Positions 55,512-63,938 of a stretch of 64,000 nucleotides of DNA are shown piece after piece (the first letter of the stretch is position 1; the number at the start of each line of letters is the position of its first letter). A model generated the notes under the pieces. The model saw only the letters and a list, made by a program, of their open reading frames with translations. It made no database searches and was not told where the DNA came from. A program made the position numbers and the translations under genes. Origin of the DNA: Streptomyces sp. SLBN-31 (GTDB lineage Bacteria > Actinomycetota > Actinomycetes > Streptomycetales > Streptomycetaceae); assembly GCF_006715395.1 (NCBI RefSeq), contig NZ_VFNC01000001.1:496001-560000 (forward strand), read 5' to 3'.

Positions 55512-57872
55512 TTGAGTCGTGAAACTGACACTCCGTCCTCCGGGCCCAACGGGCGCGGCGGAGCCGCATACCCGTCGGGGACGCCCCCGTACGGCACCCC
55601 CACGGCTTCCGATGCCGGTGCGGACGCGGCCCGTTCGGCCGAGCGGCCGGAGGAGCGCAAGACCGAGACCACGCTGACGACCCGGATCCGGATCAACATC
55701 CCCGGGTCGCGGCCCATCCCGCCGGTCGTCGTGCGCACGCCCGTGGCAGAGGCCGAGGGCGGCTCCGAGGAGACCGGCGAGACCGAGCTCCCCACGTCGG
55801 GGACGACCCAGACCATGGGCGTCGTCGAGGCCCCCGCCGAGCCGGCCGGGCCCGCCGACGACAAGACGAGCGACTGGTTCGCGCCACGCAAGTCCGGTCC
55901 GGCCAAGGGCGGTCAGGGCGCCGGCGCCACCAACGGCGCGGGTCTGCCGGGCGGTTCGCCTCCGGCCCTGCCCGGCGCCGCGGGCGCTCCCGCGGCCGGT
56001 GCGCGACCGAACGGTCCCGCGCCTTCCGGTGGTCCGCGGCAGAGCGGCGGCCGCCCCGGCGGTGTGGTCGGCTCCATGAGCGTGCCCGGCGGCTCCCGGC
56101 CCGGCGGCCCGGGTGCACGGCCCGGCGGGACGAACGGCGCCGGACTCCCCGGCGCGACCGGCGGACCCGTGGCTCCCGGGCACGGCGGCGGCACCGGCTC
56201 CTTCGACGTGACCGAGGCACTGGCCGCCGGACCGCTCGGCGGCAACGGCGCCCGCACCGGCGGCGAGCCGCGCCGTGACGAGCTGCCGTACTTCGCCGAG
56301 GGCGACCGCGGCGGACAGAACGGGCACAACGGCCAGAACGGTCAGGCTGGTTACGGCGGCCAGGGCGGCGCCGACGGCTTCGACGCCCAGGGCGGCCAGG
56401 GCGGTGCCCAGGGCCCCGCGGGACCGACCGGCGGCCCAGTGACCGGCGACGGCCCGAACGTGCCGCCCATCAGTGCCGGCCCCTCCGGCTTCGCGGGCCC
56501 GTCCGGCCCCGGCACGGGCACCGGACCGCTGGGCCCCGGCGCCGGCCATCGCCCCGGCCCCCTCGGTCCGGGCGCCGACACCGGCGCGGGCCCCTTCGGC
56601 CCGGGCTCCGGCAACGGCCCCCTCGGTCCTGGCTCCGGCATCGGCGTCGGCCCCCAGGGCGCCGGCCTCGGTCCCGGCGGCGGCCTCAGTGACGACACCG
56701 CGATCCTGACCCCGCAGAAGCCGGCCCCCGAGCCCGGTCCGCAGGGCTACCCGGCTCCCGACAACATCTCCGGGCAGACCGTCACCAGCGGCATCCCGGT
56801 CGTGCCGCCGGGCGCCGGCTCGCCGTTCGGCCAGAGCGAGCGTCCCGAGGGCTCTGGGCCGCACACGCCCCCGAAGCTGCCCGAGCCGAAAGCGCAGAAG
56901 CAGAAGGCGTCCGGGACCTCCGCCCCGAAGAAGAAGGGGCGCAACAAGCTGGTCCTCCTCGCCGGTGTGGCGGTCGTCGTCGGCGTCGGCGCGTACGGTG
57001 CCGGGCTGCTGATGAACCACTCCGACGTCCCCAAGGGCACCACCGTGCTGGGCGTCGACATCGGCGGCGGCACCCGCGACGAGGCCGTCAAGAAGCTCGA
57101 CGCCGCCTTCGGCGACCGGGTCGACAAGCCGCTGAAGCTGAACGTCGGCGGCAAGACCGTCGCCCTCAAGCCGGACCAGGCGGGCCTGCAGTTCGACGAG
57201 CAGTCCACGGTCGCGAACGCCGCGCAGGCCGACTACAACCCGGTCTCCGTCATCGGCTCCCTCTTCGGCAACCACCGGGTCGTCGACCCGGTCATGCCGG
57301 TCGACGAGGAGAAGCTGAACGCCGCCCTGCAGTCCGTGGCCGGCGGCTCCGGCTCGATGACCGAGGGCACGATCAAGTTCGAGTCCGGCAAGGCCGTCGC
57401 CGTCTACGGCAAGGCGGGCAAGGGCATCGACGCCGCCAAGTCCGCGCAGGCCGTCGTGGAGGCGTACCGCAACCAGGTCGAGACCGACTCCACCGACCCC
57501 GTCGCGGTCGTCACCACGACCAAGCAGCCGACGATCTCCAACGCCGAGGTCGACCGCGAGATGAAGGCCTTCGCGAAGCCGGCGATGTCGGGGCTCGTCT
57601 CGGTCAAGACCGACACGGGCGTCACGCTGCCGCTGAGCCCGCAGAACTCCCTGTGGAAGTTCCTCAGGGTCGAGGCCGTCAACGGCAAGCTCGTCGACAA
57701 GCCCGACCTCAACGCGCTCAAGCAGCTCTACGGCGGTCAGTTCGACGGCGTACTGATCACCCGCGGCACCGGCAAGAAGACGGCCGTCACCCCGCAGGAC
57801 GTCTACGTCGCCCTGCGCCAGGCCCTGCTGAGCAAGACCAACCGGGTCGGGGTCATCCAGACCAACCCCTGA
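55512..57872 (+). CDS. Gly/Pro-rich membrane protein with PG_binding_4 (YoaR-like) domains
   Basis: A 786-aa protein. Residues 1-about 470 are a disordered cytoplasmic region rich in Gly, Pro and Ala, with degenerate GPG/GLGPG-type units between about 330 and 400. One membrane helix follows (about 478-500, LVLLAGVAVVVGVGAYGAGL). The extracytoplasmic part has a putative peptidoglycan-binding (PG_binding_4) unit starting GTTVLGVDIGGGTRDEAVKK, and a second related half ending at the C-terminus. VanW, often joined to this domain, is missing. TTG 55512 follows GGGAGAA by about 7 nt. A perfect terminator follows. Confidence 0.78.
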   Translation: MSRETDTPSSGPNGRGGAAYPSGTPPYGTPTASDAGADAARSAERPEERKTETTLTTRIRINIPGSRPIPPVVVRTPVAEAEGGSEETGETELPTSGTTQTMGVVEAPAEPAGPADDKTSDWFAPRKSGPAKGGQGAGATNGAGLPGGSPPALPGAAGAPAAGARPNGPAPSGGPRQSGGRPGGVVGSMSVPGGSRPGGPGARPGGTNGAGLPGATGGPVAPGHGGGTGSFDVTEALAAGPLGGNGARTGGEPRRDELPYFAEGDRGGQNGHNGQNGQAGYGGQGGADGFDAQGGQGGAQGPAGPTGGPVTGDGPNVPPISAGPSGFAGPSGPGTGTGPLGPGAGHRPGPLGPGADTGAGPFGPGSGNGPLGPGSGIGVGPQGAGLGPGGGLSDDTAILTPQKPAPEPGPQGYPAPDNISGQTVTSGIPVVPPGAGSPFGQSERPEGSGPHTPPKLPEPKAQKQKASGTSAPKKKGRNKLVLLAGVAVVVGVGAYGAGLLMNHSDVPKGTTVLGVDIGGGTRDEAVKKLDAAFGDRVDKPLKLNVGGKTVALKPDQAGLQFDEQSTVANAAQADYNPVSVIGSLFGNHRVVDPVMPVDEEKLNAALQSVAGGSGSMTEGTIKFESGKAVAVYGKAGKGIDAAKSAQAVVEAYRNQVETDSTDPVAVVTTTKQPTISNAEVDREMKAFAKPAMSGLVSVKTDTGVTLPLSPQNSLWKFLRVEAVNGKLVDKPDLNALKQLYGGQFDGVLITRGTGKKTAVTPQDVYVALRQALLSKTNRVGVIQTNP

Positions 57873-57884
57873 CCTCAGGCCCGC

Positions 57885-57918
57885 GAAGGGGCACCCGGCA
57901 CACGCCGGGTGCCCCTTC
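57885..57918 (+). terminator. Perfect 15-bp terminator hairpin
   Basis: Arms 57885-57899 and 57904-57918 are perfectly complementary with an ACAC loop, 13 bp after the stop of the PG_binding_4 protein gene. Confidence 0.85.
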
Positions 57919-57924
57919 GTCGTA

Positions 57925-57936
57925 TGACATCTGTCA
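57925..57936 (+). promoter_or_regulatory. TGACA-TC-TGTCA operator of the ABC-2/two-component operon
   Basis: The 5-bp perfect inverted repeat TGACATCTGTCA lies 53 bp before the ATPase start. A similar half-site CAGTCAG follows at 57941-57947. This layout is usual upstream of actinobacterial operons that encode an ABC-2 exporter with a DesK/DesR-type pair. It is the likely binding site of the response regulator encoded at 60848. Confidence 0.6.
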
Positions 57937-57988
57937 TCCGGCAGTCAGGACCGCCGACACTGCCGGGGCCCGGGCCGTCGCGGCCACG

Positions 57989-58927
57989 ATGGATCACATG
58001 ACGACGACAGCGAAAGCCGCCACCGGCACCCCGGTGGTCGGCTTCGACCAGGTGAGCAAGACCTACGGGACCGTACGGGCCGTCGACGGGCTGACCCTCG
58101 CACTGCACCCCGGGGAGACGGTGGCCCTGCTCGGCCCGAACGGGGCCGGCAAGTCGACCACCCTCGACCTGCTGCTCGGCCTGAAGAACGCCGACAGCGG
58201 ATCGGTGCGGGTCTTCGGCACCAGCCCGCGCGAGGCCATCGTCGCCGGACGCGTGGGCGCCATGCTGCAGAGCGGCGGGCTGATGGACGAGGTGACGGTC
58301 GCCGAACTGGTCCGGCTCGGCTGCGACCTGCACCCCAGGCCCTACAAGCCGGCCGACGTCCTCGCCCGCGCCGGCATCACCCAGATCGCCGACCGCAAGG
58401 TCAACAAGCTCTCCGGCGGCCAGGCCCAGCGCGTCCGTTTCGCCCTCGCCGCCGCCGGAGACAGCGACCTGATCGTCCTGGACGAGCCGACCACCGGCAT
58501 GGACGTCTCCGCCCGCCAGGCCTTCTGGGCAACCATGCGCGAGCAGGCCGACCAGGGGCGGACCGTGCTGTTCGCGACCCACTACCTGGAGGAGGCGGAC
58601 GCGATCGCCGACCGCGTGCTCGTCCTGCACCGGGGACGGCTCCTCGCGGACGGCACCGCGGCCGAGATCAAGGCGAAGGCCGGGGCGCGCAGGGTGTCGT
58701 TCGACCTGGAGGGCCCCATCGACGAGGCGCCCCTGCGCGAGCTGCCCTTCCTGACTTCCCTGGACGTCTCCGGCCAGACCGTCCGCATCCAGTCCGCCGA
58801 CGCCGACGCGACCGTGCACGCCCTCTACGGCCTCGGCCTCTACCCCCGCAACCTCGAAGTCGCCGGCCTCGGCCTGGAGCAGGCCTTCGTCGCCATCACC
58901 GCGGCCGAGGAGGCCAAGCAGTCGTGA
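57989..58927 (+). CDS. ABC-2 exporter ATPase
   Basis: A 312-aa ATPase. Walker A GPNGAGKSTT, signature KLSGGQAQRVRFALA, Walker B LIVLDEPTTGMD, switch ATHYLEEAD. The C-terminal domain ends LGLEQAFVAITAAEE, the form seen in drug/antibiotic exporters of the DrrA/YhcH type. ATG 57989 (or 57998) has no clear ribosome site. It is the first gene of a four-gene unit with 4-bp overlaps. Confidence 0.9.
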   Translation: MDHMTTTAKAATGTPVVGFDQVSKTYGTVRAVDGLTLALHPGETVALLGPNGAGKSTTLDLLLGLKNADSGSVRVFGTSPREAIVAGRVGAMLQSGGLMDEVTVAELVRLGCDLHPRPYKPADVLARAGITQIADRKVNKLSGGQAQRVRFALAAAGDSDLIVLDEPTTGMDVSARQAFWATMREQADQGRTVLFATHYLEEADAIADRVLVLHRGRLLADGTAAEIKAKAGARRVSFDLEGPIDEAPLRELPFLTSLDVSGQTVRIQSADADATVHALYGLGLYPRNLEVAGLGLEQAFVAITAAEEAKQS

Positions 58928-59655
58928 ACAGTCTCATCAAGCTGGAACTCACCCGCGCCCTGCGCAACCGCAAGTTCCTGTTCTTCTCGGTGATCTACCC
59001 CTCGGTGATCTTCCTCCTCGTCTCCAACCAGACCGGGAACGTCGACGGCTCCGGGCTGAGCGTCGCGAAGTACGTCATGGTCTCCATGGCCTCCTTCGGC
59101 GCCCTGACCGCCGTCCTGATGGGCAACAGCGAACGCATCGCCAAGGAACGGGAGGGCGGCTGGGTACGGCAGCTGCGGCTGACCACGCTGCCCGGGCGCG
59201 GATACGTCCTCGCCAAGACCGCCGGCGCCGCAGTGATCAGCCTGCCGTCGATCGTGGTCGTCTTCCTGGTCGCCGCCGCCGTGAAGGACGTACGGCTGGA
59301 CGCCTGGCAGTGGTTCGCCCTCACCGGCGCCATCTGGGCCGGCAGCCTGGTCTTCGCCGCGCTCGGCGTCGCCATCGGCTACCTCGCCTCCGGGGACGCG
59401 GTCCGCCCGATCACGATGATCGTCTACTTCGGACTGTCGATCCTCGGCGGGCTGTGGATGCCCTCGTCCACGTTCCCGGACTGGCTGCAGGACATCGCCA
59501 AGTGGCTGCCCACGCACGCGTACGCTGCCCTCGGACGGGCCATCGAACAGAGCCGGGCCCCCCACGCCCAGGACATCGCCATCCTCGTCGCCTTCTTCCT
59601 ACTCTTCGCGGGCGGCGCGGCCTGGCTGTACCGGAAGGACACGCTGAAGGCGTGA
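58924..59655 (+). CDS. ABC-2 exporter membrane subunit
   Basis: A 243-aa permease with six helices. The first helix region KFLFFSVIYPSVIFLLVSN is followed by the cytoplasmic loop ERIAKEREGGWVRQLRLTTL. Late segments are ILGGLWMPSSTFPDWLQ and ILVAFFLLFAGGAAWLY. GTG 58924 overlaps the ATPase stop (GTGA). With that ATPase it should export a drug, lipid or peptide; the cargo is unknown. Confidence 0.9.
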   Translation: MNSLIKLELTRALRNRKFLFFSVIYPSVIFLLVSNQTGNVDGSGLSVAKYVMVSMASFGALTAVLMGNSERIAKEREGGWVRQLRLTTLPGRGYVLAKTAGAAVISLPSIVVVFLVAAAVKDVRLDAWQWFALTGAIWAGSLVFAALGVAIGYLASGDAVRPITMIVYFGLSILGGLWMPSSTFPDWLQDIAKWLPTHAYAALGRAIEQSRAPHAQDIAILVAFFLLFAGGAAWLYRKDTLKA

Positions 59656-60851
59656 GCACGATGACGGACGACGGGCTGCCCGAGGAACTCCGGGCCGAGA
59701 ACGCGATCCGGGTGGGGCAGCCGCCCCGCAACCGGGCCGAGGCGATGCGCAAGATCGTCTGGATCCTGCCCTGGCTGATCTTCCTCGGTTCGCCGGTGCA
59801 GGACCTGAACTCCGGCCACCACACCCCCGCCGCGACCGCGGCGGGCTGGGTGGCCCTGGCCTGCTTCACCGGCATCTACTTGACCCTGGTCTTCCGGAAC
59901 ATGGGCCGGCCGTTCTCCGGCGGGGCCGTGGGGGCGTTCGTCGTCCTGCTCGGCGCGCTCGCCGTGGCCCTGACCCTCACCCTCGGCGGCAACTGGATCG
60001 GGCTGTTCGTGTACGTCTCCGTCACCTGCGGCGCGACCCTGCCGCAGCGGATCGCGTACTGGGCGGTCGGGGCGAACACCCTGGCGATGATCCTGGTCGG
60101 ACTGCGCGTCGGCGAGGACGACTGGAGCCTGGTCCTGGTCGTGCTGCTGCTCGGCTTCGCGATGATGGGCGTCAAGCAACTGGTGCGCACGACGATCGAG
60201 TTGCGCAAGGCACGCGCGACGGTGGCCCAGCTGGCCGCCAACGAGGAGCGGCTGCGGCTCGCCCGCGACCTGCACGACCTCCTCGGCCACTCGCTCTCCC
60301 TGATCACGCTGAAGAGCGAACTCGCCGGCCGGATGCTCCCCGACCACCCCGACAAGGCGGCCCAGCAGGTCGCCGACATCGAACAGGTCAGCAGGCAGGC
60401 CCTCGTCGACGTCAGGGCGGCCGTCTCCGGCTACCGGCGCACCCGCCTGACCGACGAACTCGCCGGCGCTCAGGTCGCCCTGAAGGCGGCCGGTGTCATC
60501 GCCGAGGTACCCGCCGAGCCAGACCTCACGGACGTCCCGGAGGAGAGCGAGTCCGCCCTCGCCTGGGCGCTGCGCGAGGCGGTCACCAACGTCGTACGGC
60601 ACAGCGGCGCCGCGCGCTGCACGGTGGAGCTGCTGCGCCGCCAGACACTGGACGGCGCGGTGCTCGAACTCTCCGTGGAGGACAACGGCTCGGGCGGCTC
60701 CGGCAAGGGCCCCGGCAACGGGCTGACAGGCCTGAGCGAGCGGCTGGAGAAGGTCGGCGGCACCCTGGAGGCGGCCCGCGTCAGGAAGGGCTTCCGGCTG
60801 GTCGCCCGCGTCCCCCTGGGGGCCGCACCGGCCGTAGGATCCGGTGCATGA
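59652..60851 (+). CDS. DesK-type sensor histidine kinase
   Basis: A 399-aa kinase. Five or six membrane helices occupy residues about 35-170. A HisKA_3 domain follows with phospho-acceptor His208 in LARDLHDLLGHSLSL. The HATPase has EAVTNVVRHSGA and the G box NGLTGLSERLEKVGG. The family senses membrane or envelope state. GTG 59652 overlaps the permease stop (GTGA); ATG 59661 is an alternative. It overlaps the response regulator gene (ATGA). Confidence 0.9.
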   Translation: MSTMTDDGLPEELRAENAIRVGQPPRNRAEAMRKIVWILPWLIFLGSPVQDLNSGHHTPAATAAGWVALACFTGIYLTLVFRNMGRPFSGGAVGAFVVLLGALAVALTLTLGGNWIGLFVYVSVTCGATLPQRIAYWAVGANTLAMILVGLRVGEDDWSLVLVVLLLGFAMMGVKQLVRTTIELRKARATVAQLAANEERLRLARDLHDLLGHSLSLITLKSELAGRMLPDHPDKAAQQVADIEQVSRQALVDVRAAVSGYRRTRLTDELAGAQVALKAAGVIAEVPAEPDLTDVPEESESALAWALREAVTNVVRHSGAARCTVELLRRQTLDGAVLELSVEDNGSGGSGKGPGNGLTGLSERLEKVGGTLEAARVRKGFRLVARVPLGAAPAVGSGA

Positions 60852-61462
60852 GCCCTACGATCAAGGTGCTGCTCGCCGAGGACCAGTCGATGGTCCGCGA
60901 GGCCCTGGCCGCCCTGCTCGGCCTGGAGGCCGACATCGAGGTCGTCGCCCAAGTGGCGCGCGGCGACGAGGTGCTGGCCGCGGTGCGCGAGCACGAGGTG
61001 GACGTGGCCCTCCTCGACATCGAGATGCCGGGCTGCACGGGCATCGAGGCGGCGGCCCAGGTCCACAAGGCACTTCCGGCGGTCAAGCTGGTGGTCCTCA
61101 CCACCTTCGGCCGCCCCGGCTATCTGCGCACCGCCATGGAAGCGGGCGCCGACGCCTTCCTGGTGAAGGACGCTCCCGCCGCCCAACTGGCGCAGGCGGT
61201 ACGGAAGGTGCTCGCGGGGGAGCGGGTCATCGATCCGACGCTGGCGGCGGCGGCCCTGGCGGAGGGCGCCAACCCGCTGACCGACCGCGAGCGCGAGGTG
61301 CTGCGCGCGGCGGCCGACGGCTCGACGAACGCGGAACTGGCCGCGACCCTGCACCTCTCGCAGGGCACGGTCCGCAACTACCTCTCCACGGCGATCCAGA
61401 AACTGGCGGTCCGCAACAGGGCGGAGGCGGTACGGATAGCGAGAGAGAAGGGCTGGCTGTAA
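60848..61462 (+). CDS. DesR-type LuxR-family response regulator
   Basis: A 204-aa regulator. The receiver domain has acidic Glu11/Asp12, phospho-acceptor Asp57 in ALLDIEMPG and Lys in FLVKD. The LuxR helix-turn-helix is NPLTDREREVLRAAADGSTN to LSQGTVRNYLSTAIQKL. It is the partner of the kinase encoded just upstream and probably binds the palindrome at 57925-57936 to control this operon. Confidence 0.92.
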   Translation: MSPTIKVLLAEDQSMVREALAALLGLEADIEVVAQVARGDEVLAAVREHEVDVALLDIEMPGCTGIEAAAQVHKALPAVKLVVLTTFGRPGYLRTAMEAGADAFLVKDAPAAQLAQAVRKVLAGERVIDPTLAAAALAEGANPLTDREREVLRAAADGSTNAELAATLHLSQGTVRNYLSTAIQKLAVRNRAEAVRIAREKGWL

Positions 61463-61467
61463 CACCC

Positions 61468-61527
61468 TAGGGGCGCGGGGCTGTTTCGATATGCGGCTCC
61501 GCCGCGTGGGCGCGACAAGCCACGACT
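61468..61527 (-). repeat. Second type of dispersed Streptomyces intergenic element
   Basis: Read on the minus strand this begins GTGGCTTGTCGCGCCCACGC and ends in CCCCGCGCCCC, with an internal GCGGC-TCC-GCCGC hairpin (61493-61505). It is related to, but distinct from, the repeat at 38273. It fills most of the gap between two convergent genes. Confidence 0.6.
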
Positions 61528-61590
61528 CACCCGCACTCGCGCCGCCACCGAAACCCCGACGGCGAACCGGCGAACGGCGGAACGCCAACC

Positions 61591-62442
61591 TCAGTTGAGC
61601 ATCGCCCGCGCCGACCGGGCCTGCCCCCGCACCCGCTCCGCCGCCCCCTCGTCCACCGCACCGATCAACTCCGCGTACTCCTCCAGCTCCACGGCCCCCT
61701 CGACGAAGTCACCCCGTTGGACGAGCAGTTGCGCCCGCTCGTACCGCAACCGTGCCGGATGCGCGGGCAGCAACAGCGACAGCTCCACCGCCCACAGCGC
61801 CACGTCCGACCGCTCCGGCCGGGCGGCGGCCCAGGCGCGGATGTTGTTCAGGATCCGCAGGATCACCTCCAGCGGGTCCGCGGGCGTGAGCATCGACGGA
61901 TGCAGCGGCGCCCCCGTGGCCCCGGCGACCAGCAGTTCGGCATCGCTGCCGCTCAGCACCCGGCCGCCGTCGAACGGGTCGGCGAGCACCTGCTGTTCCT
62001 GCGGACCGAAACCGACCACGAAGTGCCCCGGCAGCGCCACCCCGTACACCGGCGCGCCGGCCCGCCGCGCGACCTCCAGCCACACGACCGACAGCAGGAT
62101 CGGCAGCCCGCGCCGCCGCAGCAGCACCTCGTGCAGCAGTGAGGACTCCAGGCGCTGGTAGTCGGCCGGGGAGCCGCGGAAACCCTCCCTCTCGCCCAGC
62201 AGGTGCCGCAGCGCCGTCGCCCACGACAGGGGGCCGCCGGGCCGGTACGGCAGCTGCCCGGCCAGCCGGTCCAGCTCCATCTGTGCCGCGTCCATGCCCG
62301 TCTCGTCGAGCGCCCCGTCGGCCTCGGCACCCAGCAGCAGGCAGAGCGTGGACAGGTCGGGCCGCTCGGACCGGGCCTCTTCGGCGAACCGCCGCCGCAG
62401 TTCCGCGGACCGCTCGGGCGGCGGGGGATTGGGGGGACGCAT
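61591..62442 (-). CDS. SirB1-family transglutaminase-like protein
   Basis: A 283-aa soluble protein. The SirB1 N-terminal transglutaminase-like core occupies about residues 30-190: LLHEVLLRRRGLPILLSVVW, then GAPVYGVALPGHFVVGF (His) and DPFDGGRVL (Asp). The usual active-site Cys is not evident at its expected place before the LPI segment, so catalysis is doubtful. The C-terminal part is helical (TPR-like: LRYERAQLLVQRGDFVEGAV). ATG 62442 is chosen; GTG 62463 in frame is possible. Its start lies 30 bp from the end of the upstream GNAT gene, suggesting co-transcription. Confidence 0.8.
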   Translation of the reverse strand: MRPPNPPPPERSAELRRRFAEEARSERPDLSTLCLLLGAEADGALDETGMDAAQMELDRLAGQLPYRPGGPLSWATALRHLLGEREGFRGSPADYQRLESSLLHEVLLRRRGLPILLSVVWLEVARRAGAPVYGVALPGHFVVGFGPQEQQVLADPFDGGRVLSGSDAELLVAGATGAPLHPSMLTPADPLEVILRILNNIRAWAAARPERSDVALWAVELSLLLPAHPARLRYERAQLLVQRGDFVEGAVELEEYAELIGAVDEGAAERVRGQARSARAMLN

Positions 62443-62472
62443 AGCAGGCTCGTGCCCTCTCACGGCGATCCG

Positions 62473-63480
62473 TTACCGGCCGGCGTCGCCGGCGGCCGGT
62501 TCCCGGTAGTGGTGGTACGCGTGGTGCGCGGCGAACCCCATTCCGGCGTACAGCGCCCGCGCCCCCGCGTTGTCCTCCTCGACCTGCAGCCAGGCGGCCG
62601 AGGCGCCCTCGTCCAGCGCCCGCCGGGCCAGCGCGGCCATCACGGTCGTCGCGAGGCCCCGGCGCCGCATCGCGGGATCCACCTCGACGGCGGCGAAGGA
62701 GGCCCACCGCCCGTCCACGACACACCGCCCGATCGCGGCGGGAGCCCCGGCCCCCGGCACGGTCGCGAACCACACCGAGGGGCCGCTCCCCAGCACCTTC
62801 AGCGCCACCTCGCTCACTCCCTTGCGCCGGTACCGCGCGAGCCACGCCTCGTCGGCCTCCCGGGACAGCACGACACCGGTGCCCTCCGCCCGGTCGGCGA
62901 GCGGCGCGAGCGCCCCGGTCCACAGCTCGGCCGTCACCTCACGCACCCAGCCGCGCCGCTCCAGCTCGGCACAGAGCAGCTCCTGGGTGCCCTCGCCGCC
63001 GGTCGCGGTCTGGACGTACGCGGGCAGCCCGCGGTCGCCGTACCAGCGTCGTACGACGGTCAGGGCCTCGTCGAGGGGCAGGCCGGGGTCGCCGAGCGGC
63101 AGCACGGAGTTGGCCCGGCGCGTGAAGCCGGCGGCCGCCCGCAGCTCCCACTCGCCGAGCCGCTCGCTCTCCACCGGCCGCCACGCGCGCGCGGCGACGA
63201 GCGCCAGCTCCTCGTAGGAGGCGGCGGGCCCCCGGCGGCGGGCCGGAGCCGCCGGCACCACCTTTCCCGCGACCAGCGAGGATTCCGGGATGCGGACGCC
63301 CTCGCCGCTCTTTCGTGTGATCAGCAGCACACCGTCGTCCCATGATGTGAGAACACCCACCGTGTCGGTGAACTTCTCGACGGAGTCCCCAGGATCGCTC
63401 AAGCGTCGTACAGAGACACGTTTTCCCACGTCAGCAGCGGTGATACGGACCTCGAGACGTCCGCCGGCCGAGATTTCCAC
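62473..63480 (-). CDS. GNAT-family N-acetyltransferase with N-terminal beta-barrel extension
   Basis: A 335-aa protein. The first about 75 residues form a small beta domain (GGRLEVRITAADVGKRVSVR, VGVLTSWDDGVLLITRKSGE). The C-terminal about 150 residues are a GNAT domain with the acetyl-CoA loop AMRRRGLATTVMAAL and the final NAGARALYAGMGF strand. A degenerate GNAT half lies between. The substrate is unknown. GTG 63480 is divergent from fdxA (140-bp gap), a neighbourhood common in streptomycetes. Confidence 0.85.
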   Translation of the reverse strand: MEISAGGRLEVRITAADVGKRVSVRRLSDPGDSVEKFTDTVGVLTSWDDGVLLITRKSGEGVRIPESSLVAGKVVPAAPARRRGPAASYEELALVAARAWRPVESERLGEWELRAAAGFTRRANSVLPLGDPGLPLDEALTVVRRWYGDRGLPAYVQTATGGEGTQELLCAELERRGWVREVTAELWTGALAPLADRAEGTGVVLSREADEAWLARYRRKGVSEVALKVLGSGPSVWFATVPGAGAPAAIGRCVVDGRWASFAAVEVDPAMRRRGLATTVMAALARRALDEGASAAWLQVEEDNAGARALYAGMGFAAHHAYHHYREPAAGDAGR

Positions 63481-63620
63481 AGGTCAGTTCACCCCTCCTG
63501 TTCGGATCATGCCCCGGAACGGAGATACTAGGGGCGGGCATCGACGACGCCGCGCTCCCGCGCGCCAGGCGGCGGAGCCTGAGGAGGCCCGCCAGCGCCC
63601 TATCGAGGAGGAACGACAGC

Positions 63621-63938
63621 GTGACCTACGTCATCGCGCAGCCTTGTGTCGACGTCAAGGACAAGGCGTGCATCGAGGAGTGCCCGGTCGACTGCATCTA
63701 CGAGGGCCAGCGGTCCTTGTACATCCACCCGGACGAATGCGTCGACTGTGGTGCCTGTGAGCCGGTATGCCCGGTCGAGGCGATCTTCTACGAGGACGAC
63801 ACTCCGGAGGAGTGGAAGGACTACTACAAGGCGAACGTCGAGTTCTTCGACGAGCTCGGCTCCCCGGGCGGCGCAAGCAAGCTGGGTCTGATCGAGCGCG
63901 ACCACCCCTTCATCGCCGCGCTGCCGCCGCAGGCCTGA
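63621..63938 (+). CDS. fdxA: Seven-iron ferredoxin FdxA ([3Fe-4S][4Fe-4S])
   Basis: A 105-aa electron carrier. Cys9, Cys17, Cys21 (CIEECPVDC) and Cys40, Cys43, Cys46, Cys50 (CVDCGACEPVCP) are the ligands of one [3Fe-4S] and one [4Fe-4S] cluster. The C-terminal extension (about residues 60-105) is typical of the actinobacterial form. GTG 63621 has GAGGAGG about 9 nt upstream. The last 62 bp of the window after its stop hold no readable gene. Confidence 0.93.
   Translation: MTYVIAQPCVDVKDKACIEECPVDCIYEGQRSLYIHPDECVDCGACEPVCPVEAIFYEDDTPEEWKDYYKANVEFFDELGSPGGASKLGLIERDHPFIAALPPQA

Noticed and set aside
56473..56709. Short Ala/Pro-rich ORFs in the Gly-rich region of the PG_binding_4 gene.
   Set aside because: Simple alternate-frame readings of a low-complexity repeat.
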